Part shown: one piece after another, positions 1 to 7,300 of the stretch | Numbering within the stretch: position 1 is the first letter of the stretch | How the letters are laid out: each line of letters starts with the position of its first letter | Assembly: GCA_900553885.1 (NCBI GenBank) | Contig: USFD01000100.1 | Span: 1-10,518, forward strand | Source: an uncultured Ruminococcus sp. | GTDB lineage: Bacteria; Bacillota; Clostridia; Lachnospirales; Lachnospiraceae | Length of the DNA: 10,518 nucleotides | Direction of reading: 5' to 3' | Notes under the pieces: generated by a model | What the model was told of the DNA's origin: nothing | The model's input: the letters and a program-made list of their open reading frames with translations, nothing else | Databases searched by the model: none | Program-made: the position numbers and the translations under genes

Positions 1-103
1 TATCCAAGTATTTTCGTACCTTCTCCAGTCCCATGTCCCAGATAAATTCAAATTTCAACCAGAACTTGCCGTTGCCCCGCAGACATGGTAGAATAACATT
101 CAT
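1..103 (-). CDS. Possible 5' end of a divergent gene (partial, weak)
   Basis: The minus strand is open from an ATG at 103 to the left edge (34 codons), and its codons from about base 80 leftwards resemble those of the neighbouring genes. An internal ATG at 34 would give the start MGLEKVRKYLD. From memory, this resembles the beginning of YbaK/EbsC-type aminoacyl-tRNA deacylases, but eleven residues are too few to assign a family. Neither ATG has a convincing Shine-Dalgarno sequence; the only purine cluster near the ATG at 34 lies too close to it. The frame also overlaps the argS promoter. It could be a chance open frame. Sequence to the left of the window is needed to decide. Confidence 0.2.
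   Translation of the reverse strand, partial: MNVILPCLRGNGKFWLKFEFIWDMGLEKVRKYLD
66..94 (+). promoter_or_regulatory. argS promoter, extended -10 type
   Basis: A -35 like element TTGCCG lies at 66-71 and a -10 like element TAGAAT at 89-94, separated by 17 bases. The bases TGG at 86-88 directly before the -10 hexamer make it an extended -10 (TGn) promoter of the housekeeping sigma factor type. Transcription would start near base 101, giving a leader of about 28 bases before the GTG start of argS. The leader is too short for a T-box or other large riboswitch. Confidence 0.6.
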
Positions 104-110
104 ATGGATT

Positions 111-116
111 AAGGAG
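111..116 (+). promoter_or_regulatory. Ribosome binding site of argS
   Basis: AAGGAG at 111-116 precedes the GTG at 129 with a 12-base gap, which is slightly long. It is the only good ribosome binding site in the region and it lies downstream of the promoter. It therefore supports GTG at 129 rather than the ATG at 33, which is upstream of the predicted transcription start. Confidence 0.65.
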
Positions 117-128
117 TGTGAAAATAAA

Positions 129-1895
129 GTGAAGACATTACTGGAACTGATTACGATAGAGATGGAGACAGCGTTTGAAAAGGCCGGATACGGCCGGGAA
201 CTGGCTAAAGTTACGCTGTCCAACCGGCCGGACCTGTGCGAGTATCAGTGCAACGGGGCTATGGCGGGAGCGAAGAAATATAAGAAAGCGCCCTTTATGA
301 TTGCGGAGGATGTGGCTGCGCAGATGAAAGATACGGAATGTTTTGCGTCTGTGGATGTGGTGAAGCCGGGATTTATTAATCTGAAACTTTCGCCGGACTA
401 CGTGGCGGCATATCTGAATGATATGGCTACAGATGAACGGCTGGGCGTGGATCCTGAAGAACACCCCAGAACCGTTATCATTGATTACGGCGGCCCGAAT
501 GTGGCAAAGCCTCTGCATGTTGGGCATCTCAGATCCGCGATTATCGGAGAGAGTGTTAAGCGGATTATCCGGTTTAAGGGAAATAAGGTGATCGGTGATA
601 TCCATCTGGGCGACTGGGGATACCAGATGGGCCTGATTATTACAGAGCTTAAAAAGAGAAAGCCGGATCTTCCGTATTTTGATGAGAAGTTTGAAGGAGA
701 ATATCCGGAGGAAGCGCCCTTTACCATAGGAGAGCTGGAGGAGATTTATCCGACAGCCAGCGCATATGCCAAAGAGCATGAAGATTACAGAGAAGAAGCA
801 TTGCATGCTACCTATCTCCTGCAGAATGGAAACCGGGGATGCAGAGCGATCTGGAAGCACATCATGGCGGTGTCGGTTGCGGATCTGAAGAAAAATTATG
901 AGAAGCTGAATGTGCATTTTGACCTCTGGAAAGGGGAGGCGGATGCCCAGAAATTTATTCCTGATATGGTGCAGATGCTGAAGGACAAAGGCTTTGCCCG
1001 CTATGATGAAGGCGCTCTTGTGGTGGATGTACAGGAAGAGTCGGATAATAAAGAAGTGCCTCCCTGCATGATCCTGAAATCAGACGGCGCGGCTCTTTAT
1101 GACACGACAGATCTTGCCACTCTGGTAGACAGGGAGGAAGAGTTCCATCCGGACCAGGTGATTTATGTGGTGGACAAGAGGCAGGAACTGCATTTTATCC
1201 AGGTGTTCCGCTGCGCAAAGAAAACAGAAATTGTGCGGCCTGAGACGGATCTGGAGTTCCTTGGCTTCGGTACCATGAACGGAAAAGACGGCAAGCCGTT
1301 TAAAACCAGAGAAGGCGGCGTAATGCGCCTGGAAAATCTGATCCGCGAGATCGAGGATGAGATGTATAAAAAGATTATGGACAACCGCACAGTGGAAGAG
1401 GCAGAGGCAAGAAAGACAGCTCAGATTGTCGGACTGGCGGCGATCAAGTATGGAGATCTGTCCAACCAGGCTTCCAAAGATTATATCTTTGATGTAGACA
1501 GATTTACCTCCTTTGAGGGAAATACCGGGCCTTATATCTTATATACAATTGTAAGAATCAAATCGATTCTGGGCAAGTATGAGGAGATGGGGGGAGATCT
1601 CTCTGATCTGAAGATCCTTTCCCCGGAAGGCGGATATGAGAAGGCACTGATGCTTCAGGTTCTTAAATATAATGATGTGGTTAATACCGTTTACGAGGAA
1701 ACGGCTCCGCATAAGCTCTGTGCCTATATTTATGATCTGGCCAATGAGTTCAATAAGTTTTATCATGAGACAAAGATTCTGGCCGAAGAGGATCCGGTGC
1801 GCAGAAGTGGATACATTTCTCTTCTTGTACTGACAAAGAAAGTTCTGGAATCCTGTATTGACCTGCTGGGATTTGAAGCTCCTGAGAGAATGTAA
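129..1895 (+). CDS. argS: Arginyl-tRNA synthetase
   Basis: Cytoplasmic class I aminoacyl-tRNA synthetase that joins arginine to tRNA-Arg using ATP. With the GTG start the protein has 588 residues, the normal length, and begins MKTLLELI, typical of clostridial ArgRS. The N-terminal add-1 domain covers roughly residues 1-100. The class I signature PNVAKPLHVGH is at 123-133, with HVGH as the HIGH motif. The second signature region is KPFKTREGG (389-397); many ArgRS enzymes lack a canonical KMSKS here. The DALR-type anticodon-binding domain runs from about 464 to the end, and the protein closes with the common ending PERM. No key residue is missing. The frame is open upstream to an ATG at 33, but those 32 codons lie mostly over the promoter and look non-coding. 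The AlaX-type gene follows after 47 bases with no terminator between, so the two are probably co-transcribed. Confidence 0.96.
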   Translation: MKTLLELITIEMETAFEKAGYGRELAKVTLSNRPDLCEYQCNGAMAGAKKYKKAPFMIAEDVAAQMKDTECFASVDVVKPGFINLKLSPDYVAAYLNDMATDERLGVDPEEHPRTVIIDYGGPNVAKPLHVGHLRSAIIGESVKRIIRFKGNKVIGDIHLGDWGYQMGLIITELKKRKPDLPYFDEKFEGEYPEEAPFTIGELEEIYPTASAYAKEHEDYREEALHATYLLQNGNRGCRAIWKHIMAVSVADLKKNYEKLNVHFDLWKGEADAQKFIPDMVQMLKDKGFARYDEGALVVDVQEESDNKEVPPCMILKSDGAALYDTTDLATLVDREEEFHPDQVIYVVDKRQELHFIQVFRCAKKTEIVRPETDLEFLGFGTMNGKDGKPFKTREGGVMRLENLIREIEDEMYKKIMDNRTVEEAEARKTAQIVGLAAIKYGDLSNQASKDYIFDVDRFTSFEGNTGPYILYTIVRIKSILGKYEEMGGDLSDLKILSPEGGYEKALMLQVLKYNDVVNTVYEETAPHKLCAYIYDLANEFNKFYHETKILAEEDPVRRSGYISLLVLTKKVLESCIDLLGFEAPERM

Positions 1896-1942
1896 TGACG
1901 ACAAAACAGCCGGGCGGATGTTGGAAAGGATGTAGATAGAAT

Positions 1943-3145
1943 ATGACGGAAAAACTCTTTTACCGGGACAGCCATCTGAAAGAATTTACGGCGGAAGTTG
2001 TATCCTGCGAGGAGCGGGACGGGCATTATGAAATTGAACTGAATCAGACAGCCTTTTTCCCGGAAGGAGGCGGCCAGTATGCTGATACCGGGATACTGGA
2101 TGGAATGCAGGTGTGTGATGTGCAGGAAAGAGACGGGCGGATCTTCCATGTGATGGAGGAGAAAAGCGGGCATATTCCGGAATATTTTACAGCCGGACGG
2201 AAAGTGTCCGGGCGGATTGACTGGGAAGAACGGTTCATGAAGATGCAGCAGCACACAGGAGAACATATTGTATCCGGTCTGATTCATGCCCGGTTCGGAT
2301 ATAATAATGTCGGATTTCACCTGGGCAGTGAAGACTGTACTATGGATTTCAACGGTGCTGTTACAAAAGACGAACTTCAGGAGATTGAAAGGGAAGCGAA
2401 CCGGGCCGTCTGGAAAAATCTTCCGGTTCAGGTTCTGTACCCGTCTGAAGAAGAACTTGCATCTATGGAATACAGGAGCAAGATTGAGATCCAGGGCCAG
2501 GTCCGGATTGTGGTGATCCCCGGATATGACGTCTGTGCCTGCTGCGCTCCCCACGTGAAATATACCGGAGAGATCGGGCTGATCAAACTGACCGGTGTGC
2601 AGAGATATAAAGGCGGCGTGCGGGTGACTATGCTCTGCGGTATCCGTGCGCTTCTGGATTATGAAGAAAAGCAGAAAGAGACACGGTCTGTATCGGCCAT
2701 GCTCTGTGCGAAAGAAAATGAGATTGCGGAAGCGGTAGAGCATCTGCAGAAGGAATGCGCGGATCTGAAACAGGAAATCGGTGAAAAAGAAAAAAAGCTG
2801 GTTCAGTATAGAGCGGATATGGTCCCTGAGGGGGAAAGAGTGGTCTGTGTCTTTACCGATGAGTTTGCCGGAGAATCCATGCGGCACCTGATGAACCATG
2901 TCCTTGAAAAGGACAGAATTCTCTGCGCGGTGTTTTACGGCAGTGAACGGGAAGGTTACCGCTATGTGATCGGCAGCAAAGTGATGGATGTACGCGCTCT
3001 GGCAGGAGAGTTCAACCGTACTTTTAACGGCCGGGGAGGCGGAAGACCGGAGATGGTGCAGGGAACGGTGCAGGGCAGGGAAGATGAAATGAGAAAATGG
3101 ATTCTGCAGAAAGCGGGGAATAGCAACCATGAATCAAATGCGTAG
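1943..3145 (+). CDS. AlaX-type alanyl-tRNA editing hydrolase with DHHA1 domain
   Basis: Predicted cytoplasmic trans-editing enzyme of 400 residues. Known AlaX proteins hydrolyse Ser-tRNA-Ala and, in some cases, Gly-tRNA-Ala, backing up the editing site of alanyl-tRNA synthetase. The N-terminal part carries the glycine-rich motif FFPEGGGQYADTG (38-50). The zinc-binding editing core has HTGEH (104-108) and C200-x3-H204 within CACCAPH, so all four expected ligands are present. A charged, probably coiled-coil segment covers about 240-290. A C-terminal DHHA1-like domain with GGGRPEMVQG (365-374) makes this the long AlaX form. It lacks the catalytic and tRNA-binding domains of full AlaRS. The ATG follows GGAAAGGA (1923-1930) with a 12-base gap. 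Its last 17 bases overlap the next gene. Family assignment is firm; exact substrate preference is inferred. Confidence 0.92.
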   Translation: MTEKLFYRDSHLKEFTAEVVSCEERDGHYEIELNQTAFFPEGGGQYADTGILDGMQVCDVQERDGRIFHVMEEKSGHIPEYFTAGRKVSGRIDWEERFMKMQQHTGEHIVSGLIHARFGYNNVGFHLGSEDCTMDFNGAVTKDELQEIEREANRAVWKNLPVQVLYPSEEELASMEYRSKIEIQGQVRIVVIPGYDVCACCAPHVKYTGEIGLIKLTGVQRYKGGVRVTMLCGIRALLDYEEKQKETRSVSAMLCAKENEIAEAVEHLQKECADLKQEIGEKEKKLVQYRADMVPEGERVVCVFTDEFAGESMRHLMNHVLEKDRILCAVFYGSEREGYRYVIGSKVMDVRALAGEFNRTFNGRGGGRPEMVQGTVQGREDEMRKWILQKAGNSNHESNA

Positions 3146-4058
3146 AAAAAATCCGTTCTGGAGTCTTACGGCTCCGATTCTGATTTATATAGGGGTTCGG
3201 CTTGTGGTGGAAATTATCTGCATTCTCGTCATATCGCTTCCTGATCTGATGAATGTGTATGAGCAGATTCTGACTCAGCAGAAGACCCAGTCTGTGGAGC
3301 AGATTACGCAGCAGTACTGGACGCTGATGGAACCGGCAATGAACCAGGTGTTCCGCTATTCAACGGAGATTGCGGGCGTGGCGGCTCTTGTTACGATACC
3401 TGTCAACGCGGTCTTCTTTTCCCAGGACCGGAAACTGGAAAAAGCCTTCGGGGTGGAAGTGCCGGAAAAGGCGCCTTTCAGGAAATACTGGACAGTTGTT
3501 GTGTTCGGGCTGGCTGTCAGTATAGCTGCTACCTGTTTCTCTGCAATGGTTGAACTGGCCTTTTACAGCGGACAGTCCCAGAGTTCAACGCTGCTGATCT
3601 ATACGCCGCCTTTTGCAGTACAGCTTCTGGTGCTTGGCATTGTGGTACCGGTTGCGGAAGAGCTGATGTTCCGGGGAGTTCTGTTCCGGAGATTTCTGGA
3701 AAGAAGAAGTTTCTGGTATGCGGCGCTCTGGTCGTCCCTGTTCTTTGTCCTGATGCATCAGGACGGCGCCCAGATGGTTTACGCGCTGCTGCTGGGACTC
3801 TTTCTCTGTTATGTATATCAGAAGTTCGGCTCTTTGAAAGCGCCGGTTATTCTTCATATAATTGCAAACTGCAGTTCTTTGATCTATACGGAAACCGGAG
3901 TGTTCAGATGGATCGGGAGAGTGCCGATCCGAATGGCGGGAGCGGTTATTATAGGAGCATTTATCTGCTCTGTAATGTATGTGCAGATTCAGCGGACCGG
4001 AGGGCCTGTACAGAAAGAAACCAAGTCTGACACAGGGAATCCGGGAGATATGTTTTAA
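3129..4058 (+). CDS. CPBP-family intramembrane glutamic protease
   Basis: Integral membrane protein of 309 residues in the CPBP (CAAX protease and bacteriocin-processing, Abi) family. All three family motifs are present: EELMFR, matching EExxxR, at 177-182; F206-x3-H210; and H243-x3-N247. Hydrophobic segments lie at about 13-37, 80-98, 121-146, 161-176, 197-209, 215-230 and 269-286. A polar stretch of about 40 residues (40-78) follows the first segment, and the C-terminal tail from about 288 is hydrophilic. Bacterial members include bacteriocin self-immunity proteins and proteases of unknown substrate; nothing here identifies a substrate, and no bacteriocin precursor is visible. The ATG lies inside the end of the AlaX gene in another frame, after GGGG at 3115-3118, which suggests translational coupling. 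A second in-frame ATG at 3138 is possible. It is the last gene of the argS operon. Confidence 0.9.
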   Translation: MNQMRRKNPFWSLTAPILIYIGVRLVVEIICILVISLPDLMNVYEQILTQQKTQSVEQITQQYWTLMEPAMNQVFRYSTEIAGVAALVTIPVNAVFFSQDRKLEKAFGVEVPEKAPFRKYWTVVVFGLAVSIAATCFSAMVELAFYSGQSQSSTLLIYTPPFAVQLLVLGIVVPVAEELMFRGVLFRRFLERRSFWYAALWSSLFFVLMHQDGAQMVYALLLGLFLCYVYQKFGSLKAPVILHIIANCSSLIYTETGVFRWIGRVPIRMAGAVIIGAFICSVMYVQIQRTGGPVQKETKSDTGNPGDMF

Positions 4059-4083
4059 TAAAAAAACAATTTTAAATTGTGTG

Positions 4084-4114
4084 CGGCAGGAATGAAAACC
4101 TGCCGTATTTTTTT
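4084..4114 (+). terminator. Intrinsic terminator of the argS-alaX-CPBP operon
   Basis: CGGCAGG at 4084-4090 pairs with CCTGCCG at 4099-4105, giving a 7-bp GC-rich stem with an 8-base loop. It is followed by TA and seven T residues (4108-4114). It sits 25 bases after the CPBP stop codon and before the gltB promoter, so it separates the two operons. Confidence 0.88.
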
Positions 4115-4127
4115 GCGGTATTTTTTT
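4102..4127 (+). repeat. 13-bp tandem duplication of the terminator 3' arm and T-run
   Basis: GCCGTATTTTTTT (4102-4114) is followed immediately by GCGGTATTTTTTT (4115-4127), a tandem repeat with one mismatch in 13. The second copy carries its own T7 tract. Its GGTATTTTT (4117-4125) is also complementary to AAAAATACC (4128-4136), giving a 9-bp inverted repeat with only two bases between the arms. The duplication may give a second release point for RNA polymerase. Confidence 0.7.
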
Positions 4128-4164
4128 AAAAATACCTTGAAAAACAAGAAAATCTAATAAAAAC

Positions 4165-4180
4165 AATAATGCCTATTATT
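4165..4180. repeat. Short AT-rich inverted repeat upstream of gltB
   Basis: AATAAT (4165-4170) and ATTATT (4175-4180) form a perfect 6-bp dyad around GCCT. It could be an operator half of some regulator, but such short AT-only dyads arise easily by chance in DNA this AT-rich. No known binding motif was matched. Confidence 0.25.
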
Positions 4181-4196
4181 ATTTGCCTTAAATTAA

Positions 4197-4211
4197 AATT
4201 ATCAGAAAATA
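4197..4211 (+). promoter_or_regulatory. CodY-box-like site 1 upstream of gltB
   Basis: AATTATCAGAAAATA matches the published CodY consensus AATTTTCWGAAAATT at 13 of 15 positions; the mismatches are at box positions 5 and 15. Its centre is about 96 bases upstream of the predicted gltB transcription start. CodY is a Firmicute regulator that binds DNA in response to branched-chain amino acids and GTP and often controls nitrogen metabolism. Binding here is inferred only. Confidence 0.5.
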
Positions 4212-4234
4212 ACATAGAATACAAAATATTATCA

Positions 4235-4249
4235 AATTATCAGACAATT
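4235..4249 (+). promoter_or_regulatory. CodY-box-like site 2 upstream of gltB
   Basis: AATTATCAGACAATT matches the CodY consensus at 13 of 15 positions (mismatches at positions 5 and 11). It shares an 11-base direct repeat, AAATTATCAGA, with site 1 (4196-4206 and 4234-4244), 38 bases apart. A partial third motif, AATTTTC at the start of 4246-4260 (10 of 15), overlaps its end and reaches close to the -35 element. The site centre is near -58, a position suited to either activation or, if occupancy spreads, repression. Confidence 0.5.
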
Positions 4250-4264
4250 TTCGAATTTTTCTTA

Positions 4265-4293
4265 TTTACAAACTGAGAAAAATCGTGTATAGT
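4265..4293 (+). promoter_or_regulatory. gltB promoter
   Basis: TTTACA (4265-4270) and TATAGT (4288-4293) are separated by 17 bases and match the housekeeping -35 and -10 hexamers at 5 of 6 positions each. Transcription would start near 4300, leaving a leader of about 30 bases. The ribosome binding site is AAAGGG at 4317-4322, 8 bases before the ATG. No riboswitch fits in this leader. Confidence 0.7.
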
Positions 4294-4330
4294 CGTAAAA
4301 AACAAAAATGCAAAAGAAAGGGCAGGGATT

Positions 4331-7300
4331 ATGAGGAAAGAAATTGACAGCCAGCAGGGATTGTACCGTGAAAGTTTTGAACATGATAACTGCGGAATCG
4401 GTGCAATTGTAAATATTAAAGGTGTAAAAAGCCATAGTACTGTTGCGGGCGCCCTCAGGATTGTAGAGCACCTGGAACACAGAGCAGGAAAGGACGCGGA
4501 AGGAAAGACCGGAGACGGAGTCGGAATTCTTCTGCAGGTTTCCCACAGGTTTTTCAGCAAGGTCTGTAAGCCTCTTGGCATCACTCTTGGCGGCGAGAGG
4601 GATTACGGAGTGGGGATGTTCTTTCTTCCTCAGGATGAGCTGAAGAGAAATCAGGCGAAAAATATCTTTGAAGTTATTGTAAAAAAGGAAGGCCTGAATT
4701 TCCTCGGATGGAGAGAAGTTCCGATCCATCCGGAGATACTGGGAAAAACGGCTGTGGACTGTATGCCGTGTATTATGCAGGCGTTCATCGAGCGGCCGAA
4801 AAAAGTGGCAAAAGGCCTGGATTTTGACCGGAAGCTGTATGTTGTCCGCCGTGTATTTGAGCAGAGCAGCGATGATACTTACGTGGTATCCCTGTCCAGC
4901 AGAACAATTGTATATAAAGGTATGTTCCTTGTGGGACAGCTGAGGCAGTTCTTTTCTGATCTTCAGGATGAGGATTTTGAGTCTGCAATTGCTATGGTAC
5001 ATTCCAGATTCAGTACCAACACGGCGCCCAGCTGGCAGAGGGCGCATCCGAACCGGTTTATCGTTCACAATGGCGAGATCAATACCATCCGCGGCAATGC
5101 GGATAAGATGAGGGCCAGAGAGGAGACTATGGAGTCGGGGTATCTGAAGGGCGAGCTGCACAAAGTCCTTCCGGCGATCAATACATCCGGCTCAGATTCC
5201 GCCATGCTGGACAATGCGCTGGAGTTTATGGTAATGAGCGGAATGGAGCTCCCTCTTGCGGTGATGATTGCTATTCCGGAACCCTGGGTCAATAACAGAA
5301 GCATGTCCCAGAATAAAAGAGATTTTTACCAGTATTACGCAACCATGATGGAGCCGTGGGACGGCCCGGCGTCTATCCTGTTCTCTGACGGAGACGTAAT
5401 GGGCGCGGTGCTTGACCGGAACGGCCTTCGTCCTTCCAGATATTACATTACAGACGACGACACCCTGATCCTTTCTTCTGAGGTGGGCGTGCTGGATATC
5501 GAGCCGTCCAAAATCCTTGTAAAGGAGAGACTGCATCCGGGCAAGATGCTGCTTGTGGATACTGTGGCCGGACGGGTGATTGATGATGAGGAACTGAAAG
5601 AAAAGTATGCGAACGAGGAGCCTTACGGCGAATGGCTTGACAGGAATCTGATTCATCTGAGGAACCTGAAAATACCGAACAAGGATATTCCGAAGTACAC
5701 AAAAGAAGAGTGTACACGGCTGCAGAAAGCATTTGGATACACATATGAAGATGTAAAATCATCCATACTTCCAATGGCACAGAACGGAAGCGAAGGAATC
5801 GGCGCAATGGGAATAGATGTTCCTCTTTCGGTTCTTTCGAAAAAGCACCAGCCGCTGTTCGGATACTTTAAACAGTTGTTTGCCCAGGTTACCAATCCGC
5901 CGATTGATGCAATCCGTGAGGAAATTGTAACTTCTACAACGATTTATGTGGGAAGAGACGGCAATCTGCTTGAGAAAAAGGAAGAAAACTGCAAGATGCT
6001 CCGGGTAGACAACCCGATCCTTACCAATACAGATCTTTTAAAGATTAAGGAAATGAATGTGGAAGGATTCAAAGTTGCCGAGATTCCGATCACATATTAT
6101 AAAAACACAAGCCTGGAGAAGGCGATTGAATATGTATATATTGAGGCGGACCGTGCTATCAGGGAAGGAGCCAATATTCTGATTCTGACAGACCGGGATG
6201 TGGACGAATACCATGTGGCAATACCGTCCCTGCTGGCGGTTTCCGGACTGCAGCAGCATCTGGTGCGCACCAAGAAGAGAACTTCCGTAGCCATGATTCT
6301 GGAAAGCGGCGAGCCCAGAGAGGTGCACCACTTTGCTACACTGCTGGGATACGGAGCCTGCGCGATCAATCCGTATCTTGCACATGAGTCCATCCGTCAG
6401 CTGATTGAATCCAGACTTCTTCACAAGGATTACTATGCGGCGGTGAATGACTATAATAACGCGATCATTCACGGAATTATCAAGATTGCATCCAAGATGG
6501 GTATTTCCACGATTCAGTCCTACCAGGGCGCGAAGATCTTTGAGGCAATCGGACTGAAACAGGATTTCATCAACCGGTACTTTACAGATACAGTAAGCCG
6601 TGTGGGCGGAATCGGAATTGAGGAGATCGCAGAAGATTATACTGCCTTCCATTCACAGGCATTTGATCCCCTGGGTCTGGGAGTTGACATGACTCTGGAC
6701 AGCGAGGGACGACATAAATATAAGAGCGGCGGGGAGGAGCATCTGTATAATCCCCAGACCATCCATATGCTTCAGCAGTCTACCAGACGGGGCGACTATG
6801 AGATGTTCAAGCAGTATACAAAGATGGTGGACGAGGAAGGCGAAAAGGTTAATTTAAGAGGACAGCTTGACTTTAACTATCCGAAGAAAGGGGTTCCCAT
6901 CGAGGAAGTGGAAAGCGTGGACTCTATTGTAACCCGGTTTAAGACCGGAGCTATGTCCTACGGTTCCATTTCCAAAGAAGCCCATGAGACTCTGGCGATT
7001 GCCATGAACCGGCTTCACGGAAAATCCAATTCCGGTGAAGGCGGTGAGGATATCGAGAGACTGGATACAGACCGCTGTTCTGCCATCAAACAGGTGGCTT
7101 CCGGACGATTCGGCGTAACGTCCCGGTATCTGGTCAGCGCTCAGGAGATTCAGATCAAGATGGCGCAGGGCGCAAAACCGGGCGAGGGCGGCCACCTTCC
7201 GGGAGGCAAAGTGTATCCGTGGATCGCAAAGACCCGCCATTCCACCCCTGGCGTGAGTCTGATTTCACCACCGCCGCACCATGACATTTACTCGATTGAG

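Noticed and set aside
1763..3130. Long minus-strand open frame (455 codons) opposite the AlaX gene and the end of argS
   Set aside because: It is antisense to two well-recognised genes, its translation is rich in His, Phe, Ser and Arg with no family resemblance, and it has no promoter or ribosome binding site. It is a by-product of codon bias on the plus strand.
4066..4080. Palindrome ACAATTT-T-AAATTGT just after the CPBP gene
   Set aside because: The arms are separated by one base, so they cannot form a normal hairpin as written. It lies upstream of the terminator and far from the gltB promoter, and in AT-rich DNA it may be chance.
4059..4330. Glutamine riboswitch, T-box or small RNA in the gap before gltB
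   Set aside because: The predicted leader is only about 30 bases, and no conserved T-box or glutamine aptamer sequence was seen. The gap is explained by a terminator, CodY-like sites and a promoter.
4262..5161. Minus-strand open frames opposite the gltB promoter and 5' end
   Set aside because: They overlap the glutamine amidotransferase domain of gltB and show no recognisable domain or start signals. They were judged to be frame shadows.
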